A stretch of DNA of 55,402 bases, taken from the NCBI GenBank assembly GCA_964624075.1, contig CAZUWH010000016.1:1-55402 (forward strand), in the 5' to 3' direction. This DNA is from CAZUWH01 sp964624075. Its GTDB lineage: Bacteria > Pseudomonadota > Alphaproteobacteria > Rhodospirillales > Rhodospirillaceae. Of this stretch, positions 16,396-25,353 are shown piece after piece. The translations under genes and the position numbers were made by a program. The stretch's first letter is position 1. Each line of letters opens with the position of its first letter. The notes under the pieces are model-generated. The model did not search any database. It was given only the letters and a program-made list of their open reading frames with translations, and was not told the DNA's origin.

Positions 16396-18255
16396 TCATA
16401 GCCTGCGTTCCATCATTGCGGCCATGCGGCGGGCAAAGGCTGCCGGATCGGGTAGGGGATCGCCATCGATGATGCGGGCCTGATCCAGAAGCAGCAGGGC
16501 TGCCTCCTTGAAGGCATCACCTTCCCCGGCGCTTCGAGCCATCTCGGCCAGTCGTCTGATGAGGCTGTGGCGGGGATTGAACTCCAACACGCGGGGGATA
16601 GTGTGGTCAATCTGACGATGCTGGCGCAACAGCCGCTCCAGATGCAGACTCATATCGTTCTGATCGGCAACCAGACAGACCGGACTTTCCGTCAGCCGGT
16701 CGGATGACCGGATGTCCTTTACGGCCGTGCCCAGAACCTTCTTGAGGGCATCAATCAGGGTATCGAGAAGAGCATCCGGATGCTCCTCTTCCGAATCAAC
16801 GCTGTCGGTTTCGCTCCTGATCCGGCTCAGGTCTGCACCGGCATGTGCCGCCGAAACGAGTTTTTTGCCATGATAGTCACTTATGGTTGCAGGCCAGAAT
16901 TCATCGATGGGATCGGTCAGAAGCAGCACTTCAATGCCCTTGGCCCGGAATCCCTCCAGGTGAGGGCTGCGGGTCAGGGCATCGGCGTCGTCGCCGGTGA
17001 TGTAATAGATGGCCTCCTGCCCCTCCTTCATCCGGCCGATATATTCTCCCAGACTGCTCAATCCGCCAGAGTTGGTGGTGGTATGGAAACGGCACAACTC
17101 GATGATGTCGTGTTTACGCTCGAAGTCCTCGTACAGCCCTTCCTTCAGCACGGCGCCGAAGGTATTCCAGAACGCGGCATAGGCATCTGTTTCATCACTT
17201 CTGGCCTTGATATCTGCAAGAATGCGGCGCACCAGGCCGTTGCGGATTTTTGCGAGCAGCGGATTGTTCTGCAACACCTCGCGGCTGACGTTGAGCGGCA
17301 GATCCTGACTATCTACCACGCCTTTCATAAAGCGCAGCCAGGATGGGAGAAGATCGGCGCAGTCATCGGTGATAAAGACCCGCCGCACATAGAGTTTCAC
17401 ATGATGCTTGCGATCCTGGTGGAACAGGTCAAACGGCCTCGCGGAAGGAACAAACAGGAGCCCGGTATATTCGATCGCACCTTCTGCCTTGTAATGAATG
17501 GCAAGCCAGGGATCGTCGAAGGCATGGGCCACATGGTGATAGAACTCCCTGTACTGATCCGTGCCGATTTCGCCACGGGGGCGGGTCCACAAGGCGGAAG
17601 CCTCATTGAGGGGTTCTTCCTTCCCGTCTTCCTGCAGAAGGACCGGAATGGCGATGTGATCGGAATACGTTTTGACGATATGACGCAGGCGGTGTGATTC
17701 AAGGTATTCCCGTTCCTCCTCGCGCAGATGCAAGACGATGCGAGTGCCACGGGGCGCATCGGCCATCGTCTCCACCGTGAAAGCTCCCTGTCCGTCAGAC
17801 AGCCACCGCCATCCCTGTTCCATGCCGGCCTTACGGGTGATGACCTCAACCTTCTCTGCGACCATGAAGGCGGAATAGAACCCGACGCCGAACTGGCCGA
17901 TCATGGTGACATCGGCCTTCTTGCTGGCGGCGAGCCGGCTGGCGAAAGCGGCCGTGCCCGATTGCGCAATGGTCCCCAGATTCTTCACTAGCTCGTCATG
18001 ATCCATGCCGATACCGTTGTCGGTGACGGTCAGGATGCCGGCTGTCTTATCCGGCGTAAGGATGACCCGGAAGGATGCATCCTCCTGCAGAAGATCGGGC
18101 TGGGTAAGCGCAACATACCGCAGATGGTCACAGGCGTCCGATGCATTGGAGATCAGCTCGCGAAGAAAGATCTGCTTGTTCGAATAAAGCGCATGTACCA
18201 CGATATCCAGAAGCTTGGACACCTCGGCCTGAAAGGTGAAGGTTTCAGCTACCAT
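16396..18255 (-). CDS. htpG: Chaperone HtpG (bacterial Hsp90)
   Basis: ATP-dependent dimeric chaperone (619 aa from the chosen start). The N-terminal GHKL ATPase domain shows LRELISNASDACDHLRY, DNGIGM and GQFGVGFYSAFMVA. The middle domain includes YVRRVFI and LPLNVSREVLQ. The start at 18255 is chosen because GAGGGG lies 3 nt upstream and the sequence begins VAETFTFQAEVSKLL, the usual N-terminus; in-frame ATGs at 18270 and 18315 would add residues not found in the family. An RpoH-like promoter candidate lies about 70 bp upstream. Confidence 0.94.
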   Translation of the reverse strand: MVAETFTFQAEVSKLLDIVVHALYSNKQIFLRELISNASDACDHLRYVALTQPDLLQEDASFRVILTPDKTAGILTVTDNGIGMDHDELVKNLGTIAQSGTAAFASRLAASKKADVTMIGQFGVGFYSAFMVAEKVEVITRKAGMEQGWRWLSDGQGAFTVETMADAPRGTRIVLHLREEEREYLESHRLRHIVKTYSDHIAIPVLLQEDGKEEPLNEASALWTRPRGEIGTDQYREFYHHVAHAFDDPWLAIHYKAEGAIEYTGLLFVPSARPFDLFHQDRKHHVKLYVRRVFITDDCADLLPSWLRFMKGVVDSQDLPLNVSREVLQNNPLLAKIRNGLVRRILADIKARSDETDAYAAFWNTFGAVLKEGLYEDFERKHDIIELCRFHTTTNSGGLSSLGEYIGRMKEGQEAIYYITGDDADALTRSPHLEGFRAKGIEVLLLTDPIDEFWPATISDYHGKKLVSAAHAGADLSRIRSETDSVDSEEEHPDALLDTLIDALKKVLGTAVKDIRSSDRLTESPVCLVADQNDMSLHLERLLRQHRQIDHTIPRVLEFNPRHSLIRRLAEMARSAGEGDAFKEAALLLLDQARIIDGDPLPDPAAFARRMAAMMERRL

Positions 18256-18326
18256 CGTCCCCTCGGTCATCAGTTTTGTGGAAAAGCTCACCGGCCTGTT
18301 CACGTCGCCTGCCATGGCGGCGCTCT

Positions 18327-18358
18327 GATATGCGATCGGGTGGGCAGGAACGCAAGGG
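18327..18358 (-). promoter_or_regulatory. htpG: Candidate heat-shock (RpoH-type) promoter for htpG
   Basis: On the minus strand CCCTTG and CGCATATC are separated by 18 nt. This resembles the alphaproteobacterial RpoH consensus (CTTG, about 17-18 nt, CCTATAT) and lies about 70 nt before the htpG start. Heat-shock control of htpG is common; the match is imperfect and unproven. Confidence 0.35.
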
Positions 18359-18369
18359 CTGACTGTGTA

Positions 18370-18430
18370 TGATACCTTTGAGCCTTGATCGTGATCTTTA
18401 ACTTAGGCGCCGGCGGGCCGCATCCGCGAC
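18370..18430 (+). repeat. Dispersed repeat family R3, copy 3
   Basis: Contains TTTGAGCCTTGATCGTGATC, and further on CGGCGGGCCGCATCCGCG. It matches the inverted copy at 16035-16098 in both blocks. It is intergenic and has no open frame. Confidence 0.5.
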
Positions 18431-18433
18431 CCT

Positions 18434-18463
18434 TAGCTTGCGCGCCATTCGGCGTGCAAGCTA
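18434..18463 (+). other. Stable 13-bp hairpin
   Basis: TAGCTTGC-G-CGCC-ATTC-GGCG-T-GCAAGCTA forms a continuous 13-bp stem with one G-T wobble and a 4-nt loop. There is no T-tract, so it is not a classical terminator. It lies between the divergent htpG and the pcm remnant, directly after an R3 repeat, and could be part of the repeat or a structured RNA. Confidence 0.4.
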
Positions 18464-18583
18464 GGATTTACTCTCATTAATGATGGCGATAATCTTTTAC
18501 TGCCACTGGTTGGCCGGATTCTTGACAGCATTCGTAGCTAAATGCAATTATTGAAAGATTTTTGTATCAAGTTCTCTTTTTTG

Positions 18584-18611
18584 TTGACATTCCGAACTGA
18601 TGCGCTATCAA
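18584..18611 (+). promoter_or_regulatory. Candidate sigma-70 promoter
   Basis: TTGACA at 18584-18589 and TATCAA at 18606-18611, spaced 16 nt, lie in an AT-rich patch (about 18470-18610) that stands out from the GC-rich surroundings. It points toward the ParB-like scrap and the pcm remnant. The -35 box is perfect; the -10 box matches 4 of 6. Confidence 0.35.
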
Positions 18612-18682
18612 CAGCAACATCAGGCGTTTTCGGATAACCGGGTTCCCTTCAGCGATGCCCCTATCCTCATCTGAACGCAGCG

Positions 18683-18862
18683 GACGTGAACCCGAACTTT
18701 CCGACCGAGTTGCAACCCCGTGATCGCGGGCGGACGGCGCGGCAAAAGCGCAAATCCATGACATCGTCGCCCACTTCAAGCCGGAGCGCCTTGGCACCTC
18801 CCCCGATGCCTCCACCGGGGCGCGCCAATCATGGCTAAGGATGCCAACATCATCGAGTCCGG
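18683..18862 (+). pseudogene. ddrB-like ParB domain fragment (mobile-element scrap)
   Basis: Pieces in three frames match the ddrB-like ParB domain found in large phage and integrative-element proteins: DVNPNFPTELQPRDRG, then AQIHDIVAHFKPERLGTSP with DASTGA, then PIMAKDANIIESG. Only about 60 codons remain, broken by at least two frame changes, with nothing recognisable of the downstream helicase or methylase regions. It is evidence of a former mobile element between htpG and pcm. Confidence 0.55.
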
Positions 18863-18925
18863 TATAAGGCCGGGGAACGCGGGAGAATCTTGCCGTCTTC
18901 TCCGGCAAGGGCAGGGAGATCAGCC

Positions 18926-19579
18926 ATGGAAGAGCAGTGGGTCCATCTGTTACGGGAAATTTCTGCCAACGCGCAGAAAACGGCCACCCATACCGGACGG
19001 GCGACACTGTCAGAGCGGGTCATGGCGGCCATGGCCAGGGTGCCGCATGCCGCGTTCATTCCCGAACTAATGCGCTATACCGCCTATATCAACCAGCCCT
19101 TGCCAATCGGCCACGGCCAGACCATCTCACAACCGTTTATTGTCGCCATGATAACCAACCTTCTGAATTTGGCACCAATCGATCGGATGCTGGAAATCGG
19201 CAGCGGCTATTCAGAGCGCCATTCTTTCCGAGCCGGTGGCAGAGATCATCTCGGTCGAAGTAGTAGCCGATCTGGCCCACAGCGCCGCCCGACGGCTGGA
19301 GGGCCCCCCTGGGCTACCGGACCGTTTCCATCCATCCTGGTCAGGGCTGGCGCGAGACCACCCCCTATATAGCCATTCTGGTAGCCGCCGCCAGTCCCGA
19401 CATTCCGCCACACCTGGTTGAACAACTGGCTATCAAAGGGCGCATGATCACCCCCGTTGGAAGCCCCCACCCGAATGGCACACCAGGAACTGCTCCGTCT
19501 CGTCAAGTGCCCCGACCATACGCTGGAACGGCAAGGCATTCTGCTGGTGGCTTTCGTGCCGTTGATCGGGCGGATCTGA
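18926..19579 (+). pseudogene. pcm: Protein-L-isoaspartate O-methyltransferase, frameshifted
   Basis: PCM repairs isoaspartyl damage in proteins with SAM. The ATG at 18926 opens a good frame (RVMAAMARVPHAAFIPELM, GHGQTISQPFIVA, MLEIGSGY) through the first SAM motif. Near 19212 the match jumps to another frame (AILSEPVAEIISVEVVADLA), near 19307 to a third (GYRTVSIHPGQGWRETTPY, ILVAAASPDIPPHLVEQLA), and near 19460 again (MAHQELLRLVKCPDHTLE, FVPLIGRI), ending at TGA 19577-19579. At least three frameshifts make it a pseudogene, although the whole length is still traceable, so the inactivation is not ancient. Confidence 0.85.
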
Positions 19580-19603
19580 ACGGAGGGAGAGGCATGTCCC
19601 TTC

Positions 19604-20602
19604 TCATGCTCTTTTTATATCCCGCCCGTCATGATAGTCCCTGTACCAGGCGACAAACCGAGGAATGCCGACCTCGATAGAAGTGGTCTGGGCATAGCCG
19701 GTGGCGCAGGCAATTGCCATGATGTCAGCGCAGGTTTCCTGGACGTCACCAGGCTGCATGGGCTGATAGTCGATCACTGCCTGGCGTCCCAGCGCCTGCT
19801 CAAGCAGGGCAATACACCGCAGCAGGGGTTCCGGACGGTTGTTGCCGATGTTATAGAGTCGTTGCGGCGGTTTGATGCCGTCCTCGGGAGGCGGTCTGTC
19901 CAGACAGCCGATCACCCCGGCTACGATATCATCGATATAGGTGAAATCCCGTTTCATATTGCCGTTGTTAAAAACAGGAATGGGCAGGCCCGCCAGGATG
20001 CGCGCCGTAAACAGAAAGAGCGCCATGTCTGGCCGTCCCCAGGGACCGTAGACGGTAAAGAGCCGCAAGCCCGTGGTCGGAATCCGGTACAGATGACTGT
20101 AACAATAACTCATCAGTTCACCGGCTTTCTTGGTGGCGGCGTAAAGCGAAACGGGGTTATCCACCCGGTCCTCGACGGCAAATGGCAGTTTGCGGTTAGC
20201 GCCATAGACCGATGATGAACTGGCATAGACCAGATGCGCACAATGCCTCAACGACCGGCACAGCTCCAGCACCACCAGGTGCCCTTCGATGTTGGCCCGG
20301 CTGTAAGCAAACGGATGCGTCAGCGAATGGCGCACCCCGGCCTGGGCGGCCAGGCTAATGACACGGTTGATATCAGGGTGGCGGTCGCGCAGGGCCAGCA
20401 TGGAATCCCGCTCGGCAATATCCAGCCGATAGAAGCGGAAGCCACGTGCAGACAGAAGATGTTCAAGCCGCGCCTGTTTCAGGGTTGGATCATAATAATC
20501 ATTCAGGTTATCGACGCCTATGACCAGTTCCCCCCGGGCCAGCAGCGCCTTGCAGACATGGTAACCAATGAAACCAGCCGCGCCGGTTATGAGAATTGTC
20601 AT
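19604..20602 (-). CDS. NAD-dependent nucleotide-sugar epimerase (UDP-glucuronate 4-epimerase-like)
   Basis: Extended short-chain dehydrogenase (332 aa). GAAGFIG at 7-13 binds NAD, SLAAQAGVRHSL near 83-94 is typical of UDP-glucuronate 4-epimerases, and the catalytic pair is Y154-K158 in YAATKK. The C-terminal TYIDDIV and YNIGNN are standard. It probably makes a uronic acid or related sugar for surface polysaccharide. The ATG at 20602 overlaps the hpnC stop as ATGA, favouring this start over the GTG at 20608. Coupling to hpnC suggests co-expression. Confidence 0.86.
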   Translation of the reverse strand: MTILITGAAGFIGYHVCKALLARGELVIGVDNLNDYYDPTLKQARLEHLLSARGFRFYRLDIAERDSMLALRDRHPDINRVISLAAQAGVRHSLTHPFAYSRANIEGHLVVLELCRSLRHCAHLVYASSSSVYGANRKLPFAVEDRVDNPVSLYAATKKAGELMSYCYSHLYRIPTTGLRLFTVYGPWGRPDMALFLFTARILAGLPIPVFNNGNMKRDFTYIDDIVAGVIGCLDRPPPEDGIKPPQRLYNIGNNRPEPLLRCIALLEQALGRQAVIDYQPMQPGDVQETCADIMAIACATGYAQTTSIEVGIPRFVAWYRDYHDGRDIKRA

Positions 20603-21528
20603 GACCACGGGCGTCCCTTCTGCTTCTCAACGGAGAGGAATGCCATGACATTCTGAGGCGGACGGCATCCCCTGACCATGCCTGTGGCTGCCGCCAGCAT
20701 CCAGTCGGAGCGTTTCAGACCACGAAAACGGGCCAGCAAATCCTGTCGACGCAACCTTTGCGCCAGTCTAGTGGCCAGTTCCACGATCATTGCCGCTTCC
20801 ACGCGAAAACCGCGGCAGACAATGGCATCCGGCAAGGGATACGCCACACTGAGCAGACCTTCGACCTGGTCTAGCAGGTGATCGAATACCCGCAAAAGCC
20901 CGGGTGGAGCCTTGCGCTTGCCCAGGACAGTCCGGTCGAGCCCTTCTGCTGCCAACAGCCCGGTTGGCATATAAACACGATTCAGCGCCCTGAAATCTTT
21001 GTAGCAGTCCTGCAGATGGTTCAACACCTGCAAGGCCGTACACAGGGCGTCCGAGGCGGTCAGGACGTCGTCGGGAACGGTTTCGCGATGGACCTCAAGC
21101 AGGAACCGGCCGACAGGATTGGCCGATACGCGGCAGTAGTCGAGCAGGTTGGCCCAGGTCCGGCAGTCTTCATTGATGGCATCGCGCCGGAATGCAACTA
21201 AGAGTGCTCGTGGCTGGTCAGCCGTGAAGCCGTTCTGTTCCAGTACTCGATGTAGTTGCCTCGCCGGTTCGGCCTGTTCCCAGGGGGAGAGCGGCAGACC
21301 CTGTAGGGTCCCGTCTATCCTGTCGAGCAAAGCGAGCTTGGTCGGGCTATCCAGTCCGGGATTGTCTGCGATGTCATCGGCAGCGCGGGCAAAGCGATAA
21401 AAGGCGGTCACGATAGGACGCACCGCTTTCGGCAGCAGGAACGATCCGACCGGAAAGTTCTCATCATGACAGGTCTTGCCGGTAAAGCGGGGCGCTTCGT
21501 TGGTCTCGAAAGTCACATCAGTGAACAT
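20599..21528 (-). CDS. hpnC: Hydroxysqualene synthase HpnC
   Basis: Trans-isoprenyl-diphosphate-synthase-fold enzyme (309 aa). In the HpnCDE route to squalene, HpnC converts presqualene diphosphate to hydroxysqualene. The N-terminal HDENFPVGSFLLPKAVRP and the first Asp-rich motif ARAADDIAD are diagnostic of HpnC rather than HpnD. The second Asp-rich region is LQDCYKDF. hpnD and hpnE, its usual neighbours, are not adjacent here; instead a sugar epimerase follows with a 4-nt overlap. It appears intact. Confidence 0.86.
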   Translation of the reverse strand: MFTDVTFETNEAPRFTGKTCHDENFPVGSFLLPKAVRPIVTAFYRFARAADDIADNPGLDSPTKLALLDRIDGTLQGLPLSPWEQAEPARQLHRVLEQNGFTADQPRALLVAFRRDAINEDCRTWANLLDYCRVSANPVGRFLLEVHRETVPDDVLTASDALCTALQVLNHLQDCYKDFRALNRVYMPTGLLAAEGLDRTVLGKRKAPPGLLRVFDHLLDQVEGLLSVAYPLPDAIVCRGFRVEAAMIVELATRLAQRLRRQDLLARFRGLKRSDWMLAAATGMVRGCRPPQNVMAFLSVEKQKGRPWS

Positions 21529-21640
21529 GAAGCATGCCTCTGCGGCTGGAGGGAGATCTGTTCAAGATTCTGACCACTTGTGCAGTGTGTTGGCCCGTGT
21601 CCTGTCTGTCAAGGGCGTCCCAGCGGTTCCAGCGATACCC

Positions 21641-21784
21641 ATTATGGGAATGACCCTAATTTGCAGAAAGGACATCCCCCCCCTGGAGGGAACACGCCCT
21701 TCCCCTGAAAGGGGACCCACCCTCTCAGGGGAGAAGGGCTTGGGAGTAGAGCCCGCCAGGGCGACTTGAAATGAATTCCATACC
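21641..21784. repeat. MITE-like element, family R2, copy 1
   Basis: Starts ATTATGGGAATGA and ends ATGAATTCCATAC, giving imperfect inverted ends (TATGGGAATGA versus TATGGAATTCA). The interior includes GGGAACACGCCCTTCCCCTG and GCGACTTGAAATGAATTCC. A second copy at 29121-29277 shares the ends and these interior blocks. It lies between hpnC and the OmpA-like gene. A spurious in-frame ATG inside its right end would wrongly extend the OmpA-like protein upstream. Confidence 0.7.
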
Positions 21785-21908
21785 GGGAATTGCTGTTGCT
21801 TCAACCAGATCGGTTGCCGCTTCCACCCAAGTGGGTTATGATATTTTTCGAGCTGGGGCATTTTGGGAAGAGAGGCGGGGAGTGCTAAGGCGAGGGGAGC
21901 AGCTAGCT

Positions 21909-22937
21909 ATGGCGATGACGATCCTTGCTGTGTTTGCCCAGCCAGTGCGGGCGCAGGTTTTTCCGACGCATTCCCCGAGTGTCGTCGTTGGTTATTCCGT
22001 ACTGGATCGGCTTGGACCACCCGGAGTGCTGCCACAGCCACAGGTAATGATCGGGGAGACCCCGGTGCCCGCCAAACCTGTCCAGGAGCATCATGACGCA
22101 CAGCGTGCACTGCATGCACCACCCCGTCCTGGCCAGCGCCCCGTTCATCTGAACCAACACGAAGCGGAGGCAGTCCGGAAGGACACGGCGCAGAAGAACA
22201 CATGGCAGAAGGATCCCCTTCCACCGCCGCAGATCGCAGAATCCCAGACAACGGCACCGGGACCGTCGCAACAACCACCGCGATCTGACCCGGCTGATCC
22301 GGTAACCCTTGTCACGGCATCGTCTGCTGACAATCCCACCGTGGGGAATGCCCAGCCGTCCCCTGGAACGTCAACCGGGGGAAACGCGGCTTCTTCTTCC
22401 CGCATACTTGAACCCGCACCTGAGCCTGTCGCTGCACTCAAGACGAGGCAAGGCATCGAACGAACCATCCCCCCATCGTCCAATTTCCAGCCGGGGAAGG
22501 CTGATCGTGCCTTTCTTATGCCTCTTACGCCGCCCCCCTTGCCGACCGAATGGCTTTTTGCCGCTGAACCATCGGCACAGACGCAGAACGTCCCCCACTC
22601 CTCCTCCGTGCGCGCAGTGGGGCAGGAGGATCGTCTGATAGTGCTTTTTCCGGCCACTGTCGCTGACGTTCCGGAAGAGGCCAAGTCACGTCTGCGCCAT
22701 CTGGCCGAACGGATCATGCAGAACGCCGATGCGAAGATTCAACTGATGGCCTATGCCGGGGGGGAGGAATCGGAAGCCAGCAAGGCCCGCCGTTTAAGCC
22801 TAGACCGGGCACTTGAGGTGCGTTCTTATCTGATGGAACAGCAGGTTCCAAGTAATCGTATCGAAGTGCGGGCCTTTGGTAACCGCCCCAGGGACGGACC
22901 TCCGGACCGGGTGGATCTTGTCCTGTCGTTCCGATAA
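21909..22937 (+). CDS. Exported proline-rich protein with OmpA-like C-terminus
   Basis: A 342-residue protein from ATG 21909, preceded by GAGGGGAG. Residues 1-15 form a short signal peptide (MAMTILAVFAQPVRA). A long low-complexity middle, rich in Pro, Gln, Ser and Thr (about 60-240), follows. The C-terminal 100 residues resemble an OmpA/MotB peptidoglycan-binding fold (DRLIVLFPA, ADAKIQLMAYAGGEE, ARRLSLDRALEVRSYL, NRIEVRAFG). It is the first of three genes on one strand with a TolQ/MotA-like channel and a MotB-like protein, suggesting a common envelope complex. The exact role is unknown. Confidence 0.72.
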   Translation: MAMTILAVFAQPVRAQVFPTHSPSVVVGYSVLDRLGPPGVLPQPQVMIGETPVPAKPVQEHHDAQRALHAPPRPGQRPVHLNQHEAEAVRKDTAQKNTWQKDPLPPPQIAESQTTAPGPSQQPPRSDPADPVTLVTASSADNPTVGNAQPSPGTSTGGNAASSSRILEPAPEPVAALKTRQGIERTIPPSSNFQPGKADRAFLMPLTPPPLPTEWLFAAEPSAQTQNVPHSSSVRAVGQEDRLIVLFPATVADVPEEAKSRLRHLAERIMQNADAKIQLMAYAGGEESEASKARRLSLDRALEVRSYLMEQQVPSNRIEVRAFGNRPRDGPPDRVDLVLSFR

Positions 22938-23004
22938 AAGGAAGCCGGCGCTGCTGGCGTGGCAGGGCAATCGAGTGAAGGAATGAGGTCCCAACCCACA
23001 AAGT

Positions 23005-23030
23005 CGTCATTCCCGCTTTCGCGGGGGTGA
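23005..23030. repeat. REP-like hairpin scrap
   Basis: CGTCATTCCCGCTTTCGCGG contains the perfect stem CCCGC-TTTC-GCGGG, typical of short dispersed extragenic palindromes. A related scrap is at 6009-6032. It is intergenic. Confidence 0.35.
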
Positions 23031-23149
23031 TGCAAAAGCTCATGGCAAGCTTCCTTCACCCGATTATCCTGGCTGGCGTAAGCGTGGCACTTTGCCCCCC
23101 CCCCTCGCTACTCTGCCGGACGGCACGGTCGGAAGAAAGGCTCCACACG

Positions 23150-24283
23150 ATGAACCGTTCGCACCGTTTCGTACTGCGCATGATCCTGTTCCTAGCTGCA
23201 GTGCTAGCGGTGGTCGTATTGCTGTTCCCGGCATTCCAGCGGGCTTTTCTGGTCAATCCGCTTCTGAACGGGTTGATCGTGGCCGTGATCACGATTGGCA
23301 TCGCACTCAATTTCCGCACCGTGTTACTGCTGGGCCGGGAAGGTCGCTGGCTGGACAGTTTCCAGCGCAGCCAAACTCCCCTTTCGGGGGCTGCTAGTTT
23401 GCGGTTGCTTGCACCCATGGCTAGGATGCTGAGTGAACCGCGCGGCCATCGTTTCATACTATCTATAGTTATAATGCGGTCGCTTCTGGACAGCATTGCG
23501 GCCAGGTTGGAAGAGGCCCGTGACATTTCCCGTTATTTTGTCGGCCTGTGCATTTTCCTGGGGCTGCTCGGCACCTTCTGGGGTCTTCTGGAGACCGTGG
23601 CGAGCATCAGTGATATGCTCGGAGCCTTGTCCATCACGGGCAATGATGTGACCGCCGTTTTTGACAATCTGAAACAGGGTCTGGAAAAGCCGTTGTCCGG
23701 GATGGGAACGGCGTTCTCGTCCTCCCTTTTGGGGCTATCTGGTTCCCTGGTGATCGGATTCCTGGATTTGCAGTCAGGCCAGGCGCAGAATGACTTCTAC
23801 AAGGGCCTGGAAGACTGGCTGGCCAGCCAGGCCCGCCTGTCGGGAAGCGGTGGTGCCGATGCGGAACAACCGTTGCCAGCCTACATGCAGGCCCTCCTGG
23901 AACAGGCCGCTGACAGCGTCTCTGAGCTTGCCCGCATTGTTGCGCGCAGTCAGGAAAGCCAGGCCACCCTCACGGCCGCCTTGCGCACCTTTGCCGACAG
24001 GGTCACGGTTCTGACCGATCAGATGCGGGTCCAGCACGGGCTTCTGGAGCGTCTGGCCAGCCATCAGATGGCTCTTCAGCCAGCGATGGAGCACTTGGCA
24101 CGAATACAGGAGAGGGAGGAAATCAACCAGATGCATCTGCGCAATCTCGACAATGCGGTGGGACGGCTGGCAGAAGACAGCGTCACGGGCCGTGAACGGC
24201 TGATCAAGGAGATACGCAGCGAAATCCGCTTTCTGGCCCGCACCATTGCCGTTCTGGCTGAGGATGCCGAACGGCAGGCGTGA
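23150..24283 (+). CDS. TolQ/ExbB/MotA-family proton channel protein
   Basis: A 377-residue inner-membrane protein. Predicted membrane segments lie at about 10-30, 37-55, 128-150 and 188-208. The family core LGLLGTFWGLLETV and the following GMGTAFSSSLLGLSGS are clear. After about residue 225 there is a long soluble, mostly helical tail, longer than in TolQ or ExbB. ATG 23150 is chosen because the hydrophobic N-terminus starts there; upstream in-frame codons are low quality. The MotB-like gene begins 6 nt downstream, so the two probably form one ion-driven complex. Confidence 0.83.
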   Translation: MNRSHRFVLRMILFLAAVLAVVVLLFPAFQRAFLVNPLLNGLIVAVITIGIALNFRTVLLLGREGRWLDSFQRSQTPLSGAASLRLLAPMARMLSEPRGHRFILSIVIMRSLLDSIAARLEEARDISRYFVGLCIFLGLLGTFWGLLETVASISDMLGALSITGNDVTAVFDNLKQGLEKPLSGMGTAFSSSLLGLSGSLVIGFLDLQSGQAQNDFYKGLEDWLASQARLSGSGGADAEQPLPAYMQALLEQAADSVSELARIVARSQESQATLTAALRTFADRVTVLTDQMRVQHGLLERLASHQMALQPAMEHLARIQEREEINQMHLRNLDNAVGRLAEDSVTGRERLIKEIRSEIRFLARTIAVLAEDAERQA

Positions 24284-24289
24284 ACGGTC

Positions 24290-25309
24290 ATGACTCTGTA
24301 CAACCGCCACCATCGTCAGCAGGTGGACATCTGGCCGGGCTTCGTTGATGCCCTCAGCACCCTTCTGATTATTATTATCTTTGTGCTGGTGGTATTTGTG
24401 CTAGTGCAATTCCTGCTGGGACACACCCTATTCGGCCAGACGCAGGAGATCGGGCGTCTGTCCGGTCAGCTCAAAACCCTGAACGAACTATGGGCGTCGG
24501 AACGAAAAACAAACGAAACCTTGCAGCGCGACAGGAATCGTCTGCAAGAGGAACTCGCCACGACACGTCAAGCCCTGGAAGAGACCAACAAACACACAGC
24601 CGATCTGTCCGCCCGCCTGGCGGATGCCTACCGCAAGGCGGAAGCCGATGCCAGGGCTCTTGCCGCCCAGGTGACGGAAGGAGATACCTTGCGGGCTGCC
24701 CTGCTCGATCAGAAAATGCAGGCATTGCACCAGGAATTGGAGCGGCTCGCGGCCGCCCTAGCGGTATCGGACCAACAGGTTGCGGCCCAGAAAACGCAGA
24801 TCACGACTCTTGCCGGACAGCTTGATGCCGCCCTGGCCAGAAAGGTGGAGGAACTTGCCCGTTACCGGTCTGAATTTTTCGGTCGCCTGCGGGCCACTTT
24901 GGGCGGACATCCCGGTATCCGTATTGAAGGGGATCGTTTCGTATTCCAATCGGAAGTTCTGTTCGCAGTCGGCTCCGCCATCCTGGGCGATGCTGGCAAG
25001 ACAGGGCTGGACCGGCTGGCCGCGACCGTGCTTGAGCTGATGGAAAGAGTCCCTTCGGACATCAACTGGGTCTTGCGTGTGGATGGTCATACCGACAGGC
25101 TGCGTATTGCCACCGATCGCTTTCCTTCCAACTGGGAGCTGTCCACCGCTCGAGCCCTGTCGGTCCTGCACCATCTCATCGCCAAGGGCGTTCCACCGGA
25201 ACGACTAGCTATTGCCGGCTTTGGCGCGTATCAGCCCCTTGAATCCGGCAGCGATGAAACGGCTTTGCGCCGTAATCGCCGGATCGAGATCCGGTTTGAC
25301 CAGCGATAG
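24290..25309 (+). CDS. MotB/OmpA-family protein with coiled coil
   Basis: A 339-residue protein with one N-terminal membrane segment (about 22-44). It is preceded by WPGFVDALSTLL, where Asp20 occupies the position of the proton-binding aspartate of MotB. Residues about 48-190 are a long coiled coil. The C-terminal domain (about 205-339) has the peptidoglycan-binding pattern DGHTDRLRI, ELSTARALSVLHHL, IAGFGAYQPL and RRNRRIEIRF. It is the partner of the channel gene directly upstream. Similar pairs are widespread in alphaproteobacteria, and their work is unknown. Confidence 0.85.
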   Translation: MTLYNRHHRQQVDIWPGFVDALSTLLIIIIFVLVVFVLVQFLLGHTLFGQTQEIGRLSGQLKTLNELWASERKTNETLQRDRNRLQEELATTRQALEETNKHTADLSARLADAYRKAEADARALAAQVTEGDTLRAALLDQKMQALHQELERLAAALAVSDQQVAAQKTQITTLAGQLDAALARKVEELARYRSEFFGRLRATLGGHPGIRIEGDRFVFQSEVLFAVGSAILGDAGKTGLDRLAATVLELMERVPSDINWVLRVDGHTDRLRIATDRFPSNWELSTARALSVLHHLIAKGVPPERLAIAGFGAYQPLESGSDETALRRNRRIEIRFDQR

Positions 25310-25353
25310 AGCCGTTTTGTTATGCAAGATGAAACGATGCAACGGCACGGATG

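Noticed and set aside
21771..21908. Upstream start for the OmpA-like protein at 21771
   Set aside because: That ATG lies in the right end of an R2 repeat; the signal peptide and ribosome-binding site support 21909.
21909..25309. Zorya defence system
   Set aside because: Only MotA/MotB-like proteins are present, with no ZorC, ZorD or ZorE; the pair is better seen as a common alphaproteobacterial envelope complex.
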